64,000 nt of DNA from Brevundimonas pishanensis (GCF_022750635.1 NZ_JAJKBG010000006.1:62001-126000), one strand, 5' to 3'. Positions 16,863 to 26,642 are shown, counted from the stretch's first letter. Program-made: numbers and translations. Notes: a model not told the origin generated them from the letters alone.

Positions 16863-17615
16863 ATGGCACCCCCTGTCGACGCATCGCTGTTGAACCCCGT
16901 CGAACTGTTTATGTCCGCCGACTGGGTGGTGAAGGTGGTGATGATCGGCTTGGCGATTGCCTCGCTGTGGTCGTGGGCTGTCATTCTGGACAAGGCATTC
17001 CGCTTTAGCGCCATGTTCAAGCGCGCTAACGAGTTTGAACAACTGATCGAAACCCGCTCGCTGGAAGAGGCTGCTGCTGCCGCTGGTCCTCAGCCCGTCG
17101 ATCCGCTTCCGCGCATGCTGCAAATCACCTTGCAGGACTGGAAAGAAGCCCGTCAACGCGGTCCTCTGACCGACGCTCAAGGGCAGGCCCTGCTTAACCG
17201 CATTGATCGTGCGATGGATTCGGTGATCGCCCGCGAAAGCCAGAAGATCGAAAACGGTCTGGGCGTTCTGTCGGTGGTCGCAACGGCGTCGCCGTTCATC
17301 GGCCTGTTCGGTACCGTCTGGGGCATCATGAATGCGTTCGATCGCATTGCTGCCGCTGGCAATACCAACTTGACGACCGTGGCTCCGGCCATTGCCGAGG
17401 CGTTGTTCGCCACGGCTATCGGTCTGGCTGCGGCTATTCCGGCCTATATGGCCTTCAACGCCTTCTCGGTGACGGCGGGCAAGTTTACGGGTCGTCTGGA
17501 ATCCTTCGCCGACGATCTGGCCGCCGCACTGGCGCGTCGTCTGGCCGGTCCGGCAACGCCGCCTCCGCCGCCGCCGCCGCCGTCTTCGGACCTGAACATC
17601 CGTCGGGGCAGCTAA
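16863..17615 (+). CDS. tolQ: Tol-Pal proton channel subunit TolQ
   Basis: TolQ is a three-helix inner-membrane protein homologous to ExbB and MotA that uses the proton gradient with TolR to energise TolA. The first helix lies near residues 18-40. The paired C-terminal helices are recognisable from NGLGVLSVVATASPFIGLFGTVWGIM and APAIAEALFATAIGLAAAIPA. At 250 residues it ends in an unusual polyproline stretch (ATPPPPPPPPSS). ATG at 16863 follows AAGGAT. tolR begins three bases after its stop. Confidence 0.97.
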   Translation: MAPPVDASLLNPVELFMSADWVVKVVMIGLAIASLWSWAVILDKAFRFSAMFKRANEFEQLIETRSLEEAAAAAGPQPVDPLPRMLQITLQDWKEARQRGPLTDAQGQALLNRIDRAMDSVIARESQKIENGLGVLSVVATASPFIGLFGTVWGIMNAFDRIAAAGNTNLTTVAPAIAEALFATAIGLAAAIPAYMAFNAFSVTAGKFTGRLESFADDLAAALARRLAGPATPPPPPPPPSSDLNIRRGS

Positions 17616-17618
17616 GCC

Positions 17619-18077
17619 ATGGGTATGGCTGCAGGAGGATCGGGCGGAGGAGGCGGTCGTGGCCGCCGCCGCGCCCGCAAACGCCCGCTGAGCGAGATCA
17701 ACGTCACGCCACTGGTGGACGTGATGCTGGTTCTGCTGATTATCTTCATGGTGTCGGCCCCGCTGATCACCGTCGGTGTGCCGGTCGAACTTCCCAAGAC
17801 CGAGGCTAGCGCCGTCGAGGTGAATGAAAAGCCTGTGTCGGTCTCCATCAAGGATGACGGCTCCATCTATGTGGGCGAAGCCGAAGTCACCTGGGAGCAG
17901 CTTCCGGCGCGTGTCGGCGAGGAAGCAGGCGAGAACGCACGCGAGAAGCAAATCTTCATCCGCGCCGACGGTCGTGCGCCCTATCAGGCCGTGGCCCGCG
18001 TGATGGCGCGCCTGTCGGCGACGGGCTTCACCAAGCTGAACCTGATCACCGACACCGCCGAGGCGGCAGGAGCGTAA
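17619..18077 (+). CDS. tolR: Tol-Pal channel subunit TolR
   Basis: TolR has one membrane helix carrying the proton-channel aspartate in NVTPLVDVMLVLLIIFMV (Asp about 34), then a periplasmic domain to residue 152. The N-terminus is Gly/Arg-rich (GGSGGGGGRGRRRARKR), longer and more basic than in E. coli. It belongs with TolQ to the ExbD/TolR family and is spaced six bases from tolA, in one operon. The ATG at 17619 is preceded only by a weak site; a second ATG at 17625 is possible. Confidence 0.96.
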   Translation: MGMAAGGSGGGGGRGRRRARKRPLSEINVTPLVDVMLVLLIIFMVSAPLITVGVPVELPKTEASAVEVNEKPVSVSIKDDGSIYVGEAEVTWEQLPARVGEEAGENAREKQIFIRADGRAPYQAVARVMARLSATGFTKLNLITDTAEAAGA

Positions 18078-18083
18078 GGCCGG

Positions 18084-19010
18084 ATGCGCAAGCCATCCCC
18101 CGCACTGCTGGGCTCGGTCGCGTTGCACGCTGGCGTTATTGCGCTCAGCTTGCTGACGCTCACCAACCGCAAGGCAGAGCCGCCGAAACCTCTGGTCAAC
18201 TCGGTTCCAGTCAGCATCGTCTCCGAAATGGTGATCGAGGCTACGCCGGCCGATAACCCGCAGCCGGAACCGAGCCTTGAAGACGGCTCGGCCTCGCCGC
18301 AGGACCTACCGCAGGCTCCGGAGCCGACCCCGCCGCCACCGGAGCCCCCGACGCCGACCCCGCCGCGTCCGACGCCGACACCCCCGCGTCCAACGCCAAC
18401 ACCGCCGCGCCCGACGCCGACTCCTCCGCGTCCTACGCCGACCCCGACGCCGCCCAAGAAGCCGGAACCAACGCCGCCGCGCCCGACGCCGACGCCTACG
18501 CCTCCGCGCCCTAATCCCACGCCACCGCGTCCTAATCCGACACCGCCGCGCACCAACCCCACGCCGCCGCGTGACAGCACGCCTGTTCGTCCGCCCGCCC
18601 AGCGCGAGGCTCCCGGTCTGGACCTTGCCGATCTCGCCGGTCCCCAGCGCCCGACGGGCAATCGCGGTCGTCCGGCCACGGGCCAGCAGGGGCAGGGCAG
18701 CGCGTCGCAAGCCACTGGACCTCAAGTCGCGGCGATCTTCAATCAGGTCTATCCGCACTGGAACCTGCCGTGCGACATCCCCGGTGCGACCGCCCTTCGG
18801 ATTCAGGTCGAGCTCACCTTGTCGGCTGACGGGCGCATCACGCGTGGACCGACGCTCGTGAACCCGCAGAATTCCAACGTCTATCGCGCGACCGCCGACG
18901 GTGCCCTGCGGGCACTGCGTCAGGCCGCGCCGTTCGACGTGCCGTCCAATTTCGACGGGGGGCTGTTCCGCCCGACGTTCAACCCCGAAAGGGCTTGTGC
19001 CAACCGCTAG
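18084..19010 (+). CDS. tolA: TolA envelope-spanning protein with a proline-rich domain II
   Basis: TolA links the TolQR motor to Pal and TolB across the periplasm. There is one N-terminal membrane helix (about residues 10-27) and a C-terminal TonB/TolA-like domain from about 211 to 308, with VYPHWNLPCDIPGATALRIQ and ELTLSADG. Between them, residues 80-163 are a repetitive Pro-Thr-Arg array of PTPPRP units instead of the long Ala/Lys helix of the E. coli protein. The array would form an extended polyproline rod. Assignment rests on the C-terminal domain and on position between tolR and tolB. The repeated codons make this stretch prone to slippage and copy-number change. Confidence 0.93.
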   Translation: MRKPSPALLGSVALHAGVIALSLLTLTNRKAEPPKPLVNSVPVSIVSEMVIEATPADNPQPEPSLEDGSASPQDLPQAPEPTPPPPEPPTPTPPRPTPTPPRPTPTPPRPTPTPPRPTPTPTPPKKPEPTPPRPTPTPTPPRPNPTPPRPNPTPPRTNPTPPRDSTPVRPPAQREAPGLDLADLAGPQRPTGNRGRPATGQQGQGSASQATGPQVAAIFNQVYPHWNLPCDIPGATALRIQVELTLSADGRITRGPTLVNPQNSNVYRATADGALRALRQAAPFDVPSNFDGGLFRPTFNPERACANR

Positions 19011-19087
19011 GGCAGCCTTCCGGCTTGACCGCGCGTTACCGCAAAGGCCCATTCTTAGACTGACGAATCGATAAAGGGAGTTCCATC

Positions 19088-20452
19088 ATGCGATTGAAGC
19101 TCGTTCTAGCCACGACGGCCGCGCTGGTGATGGCTATGCCCGCCGCCGCCCAGCAGCAGGCTCCGACGAATGGCCCCATCGAGGTCGAGATCGATCAGGG
19201 CGTGCTGCGCCCCCTACAGATCGCGGTTGTTCCGTTTACCGGAGCCAACGGCTCGCAGATTTCGCAGGTCATCAGCGGCAATCTGAAGCGTTCGGGTTTC
19301 TTTGATCCGCTCAATCCGGCCAGCTTTGTTGAGACGGGTCTGACGCTGGCCAATGCGCCGAACTTCCCGCAGTGGACGTCGATTGGGGCACAGGCGGTGC
19401 TTTACGGCGGTGTGACCCAGCGGGCCGATGGCCGCGTGGATGTGGGCTTCCGCCTGTATGACCCGTACCGCCAGTGCCAACTGGTGAGCTATCAGTTCAC
19501 GGCAACCGCCGAGCAATGGCGCCGTATTGCGCACAAGATCTCGGACGTTGTCTATCAGCGCCTGACCGGCGAGCCGGGCTTCTTCGACAGCCGCGTCCTG
19601 TTCGTTGCTGAAAGCGGGAGCCAGACCAACCGCCGCAGCCGCCTGACCATCGTCGATCAGGACGGCTACAACCCCGTCTTCCTGACGCAGGGCGACGAGG
19701 TGATCATGTCGCCCCGCTTCTCGATGCATAATCCGGACGAAGTCACCTATGTGGCGCTCGGCAAGGATTACAGCCGTATCTACCTGTATAACCTTGCGAC
19801 CGGCCGCCGCGAAAGCATGGGCGAGTTCGAAGGTCAGGTGCTGGCTCCGCGCTTCTCGAATGACGGCTCGAAGATGGCCTTCTCCATCATTCGCAACGGC
19901 AACACCGACATCTATGTGATGAACCTGCGCACCCGCCAGCTGTCGCGTCTGACCAGCGATCCGGGCATCGATACCTCGCCGTCGTTCAGCCCTGACGGCT
20001 CGCAGATCGTCTTTACCTCCGACCGCTCGGGCTCGGCACGTCTCTACACCATGCGCGCCGACGGCTCGGGTCAGCGTCCGATCAGCCGTGGCGGCGGCAT
20101 CTATACCGCGCCTGCATGGTCGCCGCGCGGCGATTTGATCGCCTTCACCAAACAGGCTGGCGGCCGCTTCCACACGGGCGTGATGAAGCCTGACGGTACG
20201 GGCGAGCGCAGCCTGTCGTCGTCCTATCTGGAAGAAGGCCCGTCGTGGGCTCCGAACGGTCGGTATGTGATGTTCGCGCGTCAGTCCCCGGGCGGTGACA
20301 CCCGTCTGTGGACCGTGGACCTGTCGGGCCGTGTCGTTGCGCAAGCCGGTTACCAAGAGCGTGGCTCCTCGCCGGCATGGTCGGGCCTTCTGGATGCACC
20401 GCCTGCCAACCTCGGTATCAATCAGGGTCCCGATTCCTGCGCTGCGTCGTAA
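19088..20452 (+). CDS. tolB: Tol-Pal periplasmic beta-propeller protein TolB
   Basis: TolB is exported by the signal MRLKLVLATTAALVMAMPAAAQ and has an N-terminal alpha/beta domain (IAVVPFTGANGSQISQVISGNLKRSGFFDPL). A six-bladed propeller with repeated SPDGSQIVFTSDRSGSARLY-type units follows (also SNDGSKMAFS, SPRGDLIAFT, APNGRYVMFA). It interacts with Pal and TolA in the periplasm. At 454 residues it is full length. The start follows AAAGGGAG with a typical spacing. Confidence 0.97.
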   Translation: MRLKLVLATTAALVMAMPAAAQQQAPTNGPIEVEIDQGVLRPLQIAVVPFTGANGSQISQVISGNLKRSGFFDPLNPASFVETGLTLANAPNFPQWTSIGAQAVLYGGVTQRADGRVDVGFRLYDPYRQCQLVSYQFTATAEQWRRIAHKISDVVYQRLTGEPGFFDSRVLFVAESGSQTNRRSRLTIVDQDGYNPVFLTQGDEVIMSPRFSMHNPDEVTYVALGKDYSRIYLYNLATGRRESMGEFEGQVLAPRFSNDGSKMAFSIIRNGNTDIYVMNLRTRQLSRLTSDPGIDTSPSFSPDGSQIVFTSDRSGSARLYTMRADGSGQRPISRGGGIYTAPAWSPRGDLIAFTKQAGGRFHTGVMKPDGTGERSLSSSYLEEGPSWAPNGRYVMFARQSPGGDTRLWTVDLSGRVVAQAGYQERGSSPAWSGLLDAPPANLGINQGPDSCAAS

Positions 20453-20597
20453 GTTTCGCAGTCCGGATCAATGGCTTCACTCCTGCGTTATCAGCACATA
20501 GCGTTGCTGGAACGCAAAGGGGAGCCGGTGTAGCTACTGCCTCTATTAAAGCTAAGCTTGGATCGCCATCAGCGGTCCCTCAATTCAGGAGTCGAGC

Positions 20598-21155
20598 ATG
20601 AACAAAGCCTCGCTGTCCAAACTGATCGCTGTCAGCGCCCTTGCTATTTCGGTCGTCGCCTGTACGCCGAAGCCGAAGGTTGACACCGCCACCCCGACCG
20701 GTCCGGTGCAAACCCAACCGACGGGTCCGGCCTATCCGACCTCGCCGACCGGTCCGGTTGACGGTTCGGGTATGGGTGCCGCTGTTCCGGGTTCGGAGCA
20801 GGACTTCGTCATCAACGTTGGCGACCGCATCTACTTCGGTCTGGATTCTTACGAAGTGAACGCCGAAGCCGGTATGCGTCTGGCTGCTCAGGCCGCCTGG
20901 CTGCAGCGTTACCCGCAAATCACCATCCGCATCGAAGGCAACGCCGACGAACGCGGCACCCGCGAATACAACCTCGCACTGGGTGCCCGCCGCGCTGAAT
21001 CAGTCCGCAACTACCTGATCTCGCGTGGTATTCCGGCCAACCGCATCGACACCATCTCGTTCGGCAAGGAACGCCCGATCGCTGAAGGTTCGAACGAGTC
21101 GGCCTGGGCCCAGAACCGTAACGCCCGCACCGCGATTGCCTCGGGCGCGCGCTAA
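20598..21155 (+). CDS. pal: Peptidoglycan-associated lipoprotein Pal
   Basis: Pal anchors the outer membrane to peptidoglycan. The signal peptide ends in a lipobox, AISVVAC, with the lipidated Cys at about residue 22. A Pro/Gly/Thr-rich spacer (TPTGPVQTQPTGPAYPTSPTG) precedes an OmpA-type domain. That domain has the peptidoglycan-binding pattern NADERGTREYNLALGARRAESVRNYL. Ribosome site CAGGAG lies seven bases upstream. A 145-base gap before it suggests a separate promoter, and a terminator follows, so pal may be expressed above the rest of the tol genes. Confidence 0.96.
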   Translation: MNKASLSKLIAVSALAISVVACTPKPKVDTATPTGPVQTQPTGPAYPTSPTGPVDGSGMGAAVPGSEQDFVINVGDRIYFGLDSYEVNAEAGMRLAAQAAWLQRYPQITIRIEGNADERGTREYNLALGARRAESVRNYLISRGIPANRIDTISFGKERPIAEGSNESAWAQNRNARTAIASGAR

Positions 21156-21183
21156 GGTCTGACCCTCTGGGTTAAACGATCAG

Positions 21184-21216
21184 GAGGCACCGGCTCGACA
21201 GCCGGTGCCTCTTTCA
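21184..21216 (+). terminator. Rho-independent terminator after pal
   Basis: GAGGCACCGGCT (21184-21195) pairs perfectly with AGCCGGTGCCTC (21200-21211) across a CGAC loop and is followed by TTTC. It separates pal from the DUF3667 and cpoB genes. Confidence 0.8.
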
Positions 21217-21267
21217 ATTTGAGGGACGAGGCGGCACTGTCGGCTGGTTGTCCAAGAGGGGAATAAC

Positions 21268-22413
21268 TTGGAAATCGACGCGATTGGCGCCGCCGAGGGC
21301 GCATTGGCCGGGGGGATGGCTGCTCACGCTATCGACCCCGAAAAAGGGCATGCCGGACAGCATTCGCACAACTGTGCCGACTGCGGAACGCCGCTAACGG
21401 GCCGGTATTGTTCGGAGTGCGGACAGCCCGCACACGTGCATCGCACGCTGGTGCATCTGGGGCATGAACTGCTGCACGGGGTCATGCACTTTGACGGGCG
21501 TATCTGGCGGACCCTGCCGCTGCTCCTGGTCAATCCGGGCAAGCTGACGCGCGAATGGTGTCAGGGCAAACGCAGCCGGTATGTGTCGCCGCTGGCGATC
21601 TTCCTGTTCACCCTCTTCATCATCTTCTTCGGCCTCAGCATGGCCTCGCCGCCCAAGGTGAACATGGGCAGCAACATCGATGTGGCCAGCATGTCCCAGA
21701 CCGATGTGGATGCTCTGAAGGCCGAACTTGCGGAAATGGACAAAGAGGTCGCTGCCCTCGACGTCGCATTTGCGCAGGCCAAGGGGGCCGACAAGATCGC
21801 ATTGGGTACCCAGAAGGGGGCGCTGGCCGGTACTCACGCCGCCCTGAAAGCCCGTGTCACTGCCTATGAAACCGCCAAGGCCGAGGGCAAGCTTCCTGTG
21901 CCCGGCAAGGCTCGCTCTGACGGGCTGGAGCCCGGCAGCTGGCAGGCTCAGGTGGCAGACCTAAACTGGCAAAGCGATGGCCATGGCGCGATGGCCAAGA
22001 TCGGCAAGAAGCTGAAAAACCCCGACCTGATGCTCTATAAGCTTCAGCAGACGGCCTATAAATTCGCCTTCCTGCTGGTGCCGCTGTCGATCCCGTTCAT
22101 GTGGTTGCTGTTCCTGTGGCGTCGGGGGTTCACCCTGTATGACCACGGGGTTTTCGTTCTGTACTCGCTGACTTTTATGGCGATGCTGACGGTGGTTGCG
22201 GCTCTGCTCGGGGGGCTGGCTCCGGCCTTGGGGTCGGTGCTCGTCTGGCTGGTCATGACCATTGTGCCGGTGCACATGTTTGCCCAGCTCAAGGGGGCCT
22301 ATGGCCTGTCCGTCTTCTCGGCGCTGTGGCGGACGGGCTTCCTTATGGTGTTCTGCACCATCGTGGTCTCGCTCTTCCTGACCGCTATCGTTTATCTTGG
22401 CCTTGGCCACTAG
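21268..22413 (+). CDS. DUF3667-type zinc-ribbon membrane protein
   Basis: The N-terminus holds a zinc-ribbon-like set of cysteines (CADCGTPLTGRYCSECGQP, residues about 35-53). It is followed by the DUF3667 core HELLHGVMHFDGRIWRTLPLLLVNPGKLTREWCQGKRSRYVSPLAIFLF leading into the first membrane helix. A soluble, partly coiled middle (about 135-250) precedes three or four more helices. I start it at a TTG at 21268 because AGAGGGGA lies just upstream; ATG at 21316 is the alternative. Function is unknown. Its position inside the otherwise conserved pal to cpoB interval is unusual. Confidence 0.8.
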   Translation: MEIDAIGAAEGALAGGMAAHAIDPEKGHAGQHSHNCADCGTPLTGRYCSECGQPAHVHRTLVHLGHELLHGVMHFDGRIWRTLPLLLVNPGKLTREWCQGKRSRYVSPLAIFLFTLFIIFFGLSMASPPKVNMGSNIDVASMSQTDVDALKAELAEMDKEVAALDVAFAQAKGADKIALGTQKGALAGTHAALKARVTAYETAKAEGKLPVPGKARSDGLEPGSWQAQVADLNWQSDGHGAMAKIGKKLKNPDLMLYKLQQTAYKFAFLLVPLSIPFMWLLFLWRRGFTLYDHGVFVLYSLTFMAMLTVVAALLGGLAPALGSVLVWLVMTIVPVHMFAQLKGAYGLSVFSALWRTGFLMVFCTIVVSLFLTAIVYLGLGH

Positions 22414-22463
22414 AACGCCTGAAAGGCTTGCGAACCATCGGGAACGGTGGAACGGATAAGATC

Positions 22464-23324
22464 ATGATGAAACAGTCTTTTCGCTTGAAGATGTCGGTCG
22501 CGACGGCGGCTCTGGTCCTGTGCAGCATCGGTGGAGGCGTTGCCGTCGCCCAGAACCGTGGGGCACCTGTCGCCCAACCGGTTATTCCGGCCGTTGAATG
22601 GGACAAACGCCGTCTGGACACGCTGGACCGTAACGTCCGCCGTCTCGAGCGTGCCCTGACCCAACGAAATGCTGCGGGTCAGCCTGTCATCGTCGAGCCC
22701 GATCCCGAGGTCGTGGCCCTTCAAGGTCAGGTGTCCGTAATGGAGCGCCGTCTGGCCGATCTGGAGGCCACCTTCCGCCGCGTGAACGCCGACAACGAGC
22801 GTATGACCTTCGATCTGGACGAAGCCACGCGAAATAACGCTGCCCTGACCCGCCGCCTCGACACTCTCGAAGAGCGCCTGAAGGAAATGCAGGAAGAAGC
22901 AGAGTTGAACGCGCCCGTCAGCGCCAACTCGCCGACCGGCAATGCTGCCGGTGACCTGCAGGCCGCCATGCGTCTGAGTGGCGAGGACAGCCGCCGTGGC
23001 ATGCGTGCGCTGGAGACGGTGACTGTAACCTGGCCCGATACCCCCCAAGCCAAGGAAGCCTATAGCCGTCTGGGCGATATGCACGTCGCGGGTCGTGACA
23101 ATGCCTCTGCCGTCAGCGCCTATGCTCAGGCCCTGACCGGATGGCCACGCACGCCTTGGGCTGCTGAAACGGTGCTGAAACTGGCCGAGGCTTTGCGGGC
23201 GACCGATCGCAAAACCCAGGCCTGCGGTGCGCTGACGGAGTTCACCCGTCGCTATGCCGAAGCGGCGACCGCCCAGCAAAAGACCCGCGCGACCCAGCTC
23301 CGCACCCGCGCGGAGTGCAGTTGA
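22464..23324 (+). CDS. cpoB: Cell division coordinator CpoB (YbgF)
   Basis: CpoB is a periplasmic partner of TolA that coordinates outer-membrane constriction with peptidoglycan synthesis. The 286-residue protein has a signal peptide ending near GGVAVAQN, a coiled-coil trimerisation region (about 95-165, heptads such as LEERLKEMQEEAEL) and C-terminal TPR repeats (AYSRLGDMHVAGRDNASAV and LKLAEALRATDR). Two adjacent ATGs at 22464 and 22467 can start it; an upstream extension to 22326 lies inside the preceding gene and is rejected. Its end overlaps tilS by ten bases. Confidence 0.9.
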   Translation: MMKQSFRLKMSVATAALVLCSIGGGVAVAQNRGAPVAQPVIPAVEWDKRRLDTLDRNVRRLERALTQRNAAGQPVIVEPDPEVVALQGQVSVMERRLADLEATFRRVNADNERMTFDLDEATRNNAALTRRLDTLEERLKEMQEEAELNAPVSANSPTGNAAGDLQAAMRLSGEDSRRGMRALETVTVTWPDTPQAKEAYSRLGDMHVAGRDNASAVSAYAQALTGWPRTPWAAETVLKLAEALRATDRKTQACGALTEFTRRYAEAATAQQKTRATQLRTRAECS

Positions 23325-24622
23325 TCCCTGACGATGCTCTAGGCGGGCTGAGGGAACGCGTCTTTGCGCGGCTCTCGGCCCGATTGGACGGACCCGGGGC
23401 CCATCCGGTTGCGGTGGGCCTATCGGGGGGCGGTGACAGTCTCGCTCTCCTCGCGCTGACCTGTGAGTGGGCGCAATATTCGGGTCGTCGCGTCATGGCC
23501 CTGACGGTGGATCACCGTCTCAACCCCCAAAGTGCAAACTGGACCCAAGCCGCAGGCGAGATTGCGCAGCAAATGGGCGCTGACTGGCGTGGGTTGTCAT
23601 GGACCGAAGCCTCGGGCGGCTCTGCTGTTCAGGAGCGCGCCCGTCTAGCGCGCCATGCCCTGTTGGCGAACGCTGCGCGGGACGCAGGCGCGTCGATCCT
23701 GCTGCTGGGACACACCGCCGATGACGCGGCGGAAAACCGCTGGATGCGCGAGGCGGGGACGCCCGTTGGGACAATCAGGGAAATCTCGCCATCGCCGGTT
23801 TGGCCGCAAGGGCGGGGCGTGACCGTATTGCGGCCCCTTCTGTCCGAGCGGCGTGAACGGTTGCGGGACTGGCTGCGCGCGCGGGGTCTGAATTGGCTGG
23901 ATGACCCGGCCAATGACGATCCGCGCTATGCTCGGGTGCGAGCTAGAAAAGCTATGGCCGAGACTGCGCCGGACGCTGCGCGGGCTGAAACTTCCATCCT
24001 TCTTGATCCGGGCCCATTAGCGGACGAGGGCGTCTTCGAATTCTCACGGGAAGCGTTGGCACGGAGTGGTCGCAGTCTCGCGACCGCCCTTCTATGCGCT
24101 GCAGGAACTTCGGTGCCGCCGCGTGGAGAGCGTCTGTCCGCCCTGATGGGCCACATCACTGCGGGAGAGCCGCAGGTTACGGTGCTGGCCGGCGCGCGTG
24201 TGGAAATCGAGGCCGATCGTGTCTGCATATTCCGCGAAGCCGGTGAGCAGCGTCGCAACGGCCTTTTCCCCCTGTCCCTGAGTGCGGGCGAAACCGCCAT
24301 TTGGGACGGACGCTTTGAACTTATGGCCCGTGAAGAAGGTTGGCAGGTATTGTCGGCTCACGGAAATCTGTCGCGACTGACAGATCACGACCGGTCGCGC
24401 TTGGCGGCCCTGCCTTCCGCAGCGCGTCTGAGCTTTCCGATCCTGCGTAATGCATTGACCGGCCGGCACCTTTTGCGATCATCCAAGGTTCGCATTCAGG
24501 CGCTGTGCGGTCGGCGATATCGTGCCGCGGCTCTTTGTCTGGCGGACGAAACGACGCAGGAAGCCAACCTGTTTGACCTGTGGCATGGCGAAACCGGTCC
24601 GACTGCCCTATTTTCATCTTGA
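23315..24622 (+). CDS. tilS: tRNA(Ile)-lysidine synthase TilS
   Basis: TilS converts the anticodon C34 of tRNA-Ile(CAU) to lysidine, changing it to read AUA; it is essential in most bacteria. The PP-loop ATPase motif SGGGDS is at 37-42, followed by VDHRLNPQS and LLLGHTADDAAEN. The usual HTxDDQxET signature is altered here to HTADDAAEN. A C-terminal domain extends to residue 435, where family identity is lower. Start is GTG at 23315 inside the end of cpoB; no closer alternative gives the family N-terminus. Confidence 0.88.
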   Translation: MQLIPDDALGGLRERVFARLSARLDGPGAHPVAVGLSGGGDSLALLALTCEWAQYSGRRVMALTVDHRLNPQSANWTQAAGEIAQQMGADWRGLSWTEASGGSAVQERARLARHALLANAARDAGASILLLGHTADDAAENRWMREAGTPVGTIREISPSPVWPQGRGVTVLRPLLSERRERLRDWLRARGLNWLDDPANDDPRYARVRARKAMAETAPDAARAETSILLDPGPLADEGVFEFSREALARSGRSLATALLCAAGTSVPPRGERLSALMGHITAGEPQVTVLAGARVEIEADRVCIFREAGEQRRNGLFPLSLSAGETAIWDGRFELMAREEGWQVLSAHGNLSRLTDHDRSRLAALPSAARLSFPILRNALTGRHLLRSSKVRIQALCGRRYRAAALCLADETTQEANLFDLWHGETGPTALFSS

Positions 24623-24674
24623 ATGACTTCTGTCCGGTGCAGCTCTGTGGCTGTGTCGGGAAACCGAGGACCGC

Positions 24675-26642
24675 ATGAACCTGCGAAATATTGCCATCGG
24701 CGCCGGCATCCTACTGCTCATGGCTGTGGCCTACACCACCATGACCACTGGCGGTGGACTGGCCAACAAGGCCGTCTCGCCTGCTGCTGCCGGACGTCCG
24801 GCCGAGATCAACTATTCCCAACTGGTCACCGCCATCAACGGGCAGGAGATCAAGTCGGTCACCGTGCGGGGCGATGCCGTAAACGGCGTCTACAAGAACG
24901 ATACCAAATTCACGACGACCGTTCCTGTACCGAACGAAAATCTGGTCGAGAAGATGAACGCGGCGGGTATCGCTGTGGACGTCAAGACGACCAAGCAACC
25001 GTGGTGGTCGGGCCTGCTGGGCCTGATGCTGCCGGTCATCCTGATCATCGGCTTCTGGCTGTTCATCATGAACCGCATGCAGGGTGGCTCGAAGGGCGCG
25101 ATGGGCTTTGGCAAGTCCAAGGCCAAGCTGCTGACCGAACACAAGGGTCGCAAAACCTTTGCCGACGTTGCAGGTGTCGATGAAGCCAAGGAAGAACTCC
25201 AAGAGGTCGTGGACTTCCTGAAGGACCCGTCGAAGTTCCAGCGTCTGGGCGGCAAGATCCCCAAGGGCGCTCTGCTGGTGGGCCCTCCGGGTACCGGTAA
25301 GACCCTGCTGGCCCGCGCGGTGGCCGGTGAAGCGGGTGTGCCCTTCTTCTCTATTTCGGGTTCGGACTTCGTGGAAATGTTCGTGGGTGTGGGTGCCTCG
25401 CGCGTCCGCGACATGTTCGAACAGGCCAAGAAGAATGCCCCTTGCATCATCTTCATCGACGAAATCGACGCCGTGGGCCGTCACCGTGGCGCAGGCCTTG
25501 GCGGTGGTAACGACGAGCGCGAACAGACCCTCAACCAGTTGCTGGTTGAAATGGACGGCTTTGAAGCCTCGGAAAACATCATCCTGATCGCCGCGACCAA
25601 CCGTCCGGACGTTCTGGATCCGGCCCTGCTGCGTCCCGGTCGTTTCGACCGTCAAGTCACTGTGCCGAACCCCGACGTGTCGGGTCGTGAACACATCCTG
25701 CGCGTCCACATGAAGGACGTGCCGCTGGCCGCCGACGTGAACGTCAAGACGATTGCGCGCGGTACGCCGGGCTTCTCGGGTGCCGACCTTGCCAACCTCG
25801 TCAACGAAGCGGCTTTGACCGCGGCCCGCAAGGACCGCAAGATGGTCACCCACCGCGACTTCGAGGACGCAAAAGACAAGGTCATGATGGGCTCCGAGCG
25901 CAAGTCCATGGCCATGAACGAGGAAGAGAAGCGCCTGACGGCCTATCACGAAGCCGGTCACGCCATCGTCGCCCTCAACGTCAAGATGACCGATCCGGTG
26001 CACAAGGCGACCATCGTCCCGCGCGGTCGCGCGCTGGGCATGGTGATGCAGTTGCCGGAAGGCGACCGCTACTCGATGAAGTACCAGCAGATGATCGACC
26101 GGATCGCCATTCTGGCCGGTGGTCGCGTTGCCGAGGAGCTGATCTTCGGCAAGGACAGCATCACGTCTGGCGCGTCTTCGGATATCGAGCAGGCGACCAA
26201 GCTGGCTCGCGCCATGGTCACCCGCTGGGGCTTCTCGGACAAGCTGGGCACGGTGGCTTATGGCGAGAACCAGGAAGAAGTCTTCCTCGGTCACTCGGTG
26301 TCGCGCACCCAGAACATCTCGGAGCAGACCGCCCAGATCATCGACGAGGAAGTGCGTCGTCTGGTCAACTCGGGCTGGGATGAAGCACGCAACATCCTGA
26401 CGACCAAGGCGGCCGACCACGAGGCTCTGGCTCAGGCTCTGCTCGAGTACGAGACCTTGTCGGGCGAAGAGATTAACCGACTGCTCAAGGACGGCACCCC
26501 GCCGAACCGCGAGGATGTGGGCGAGCCGATCGCCGGTCCGTCGTCGTCGGTGCCGCTGACACCTGAAGAGGAAGTGGCCGCCGAGATCGCCGATCTGACG
26601 GGCGTTCCGGTCTCGGATCCAGAACCCCGCCCGACCGCTTAA
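24675..26642 (+). CDS. ftsH: ATP-dependent zinc metalloprotease FtsH
   Basis: FtsH is the membrane-bound AAA protease that degrades unfolded and regulatory proteins. Two membrane helices (about 7-24 and 114-132) flank a periplasmic domain. Walker A GPPGTGKT is at 203-210, the pore and Walker B segments [20 protein letters not shown] and [15 protein letters not shown] follow, and the zinc motif HEAGH begins at 425. At 655 residues it is full length. It follows tilS by about 50 bases, a conserved pairing. The transcript ends at a strong terminator. Confidence 0.98.
   Translation: MNLRNIAIGAGILLLMAVAYTTMTTGGGLANKAVSPAAAGRPAEINYSQLVTAINGQEIKSVTVRGDAVNGVYKNDTKFTTTVPVPNENLVEKMNAAGIAVDVKTTKQPWWSGLLGLMLPVILIIGFWLFIMNRMQGGSKGAMGFGKSKAKLLTEHKGRKTFADVAGVDEAKEELQEVVDFLKDPSKFQRLGGKIPKGALLVGPPGTGKTLLARAVAGEAGVPFFSISGSDFVEMFVGVGASRVRDMFEQAKKNAPCIIFIDEIDAVGRHRGAGLGGGNDEREQTLNQLLVEMDGFEASENIILIAATNRPDVLDPALLRPGRFDRQVTVPNPDVSGREHILRVHMKDVPLAADVNVKTIARGTPGFSGADLANLVNEAALTAARKDRKMVTHRDFEDAKDKVMMGSERKSMAMNEEEKRLTAYHEAGHAIVALNVKMTDPVHKATIVPRGRALGMVMQLPEGDRYSMKYQQMIDRIAILAGGRVAEELIFGKDSITSGASSDIEQATKLARAMVTRWGFSDKLGTVAYGENQEEVFLGHSVSRTQNISEQTAQIIDEEVRRLVNSGWDEARNILTTKAADHEALAQALLEYETLSGEEINRLLKDGTPPNREDVGEPIAGPSSSVPLTPEEEVAAEIADLTGVPVSDPEPRPTA

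Noticed and set aside
18321..18572. Short-period repeats that could be taken for a tandem array or CRISPR
   Set aside because: They are in-frame proline codons within tolA, with no spacers and no cas genes nearby.
22326..22463. Upstream extension of cpoB into the DUF3667 gene
   Set aside because: The signal peptide begins at the ATG at 22464; the extension reads the end of the previous gene in another frame.
24711..26420. A 569-codon minus-strand frame across ftsH
   Set aside because: It is the codon-bias shadow of ftsH: composition dominated by Gln, His, Arg and Val, and no recognisable motif.
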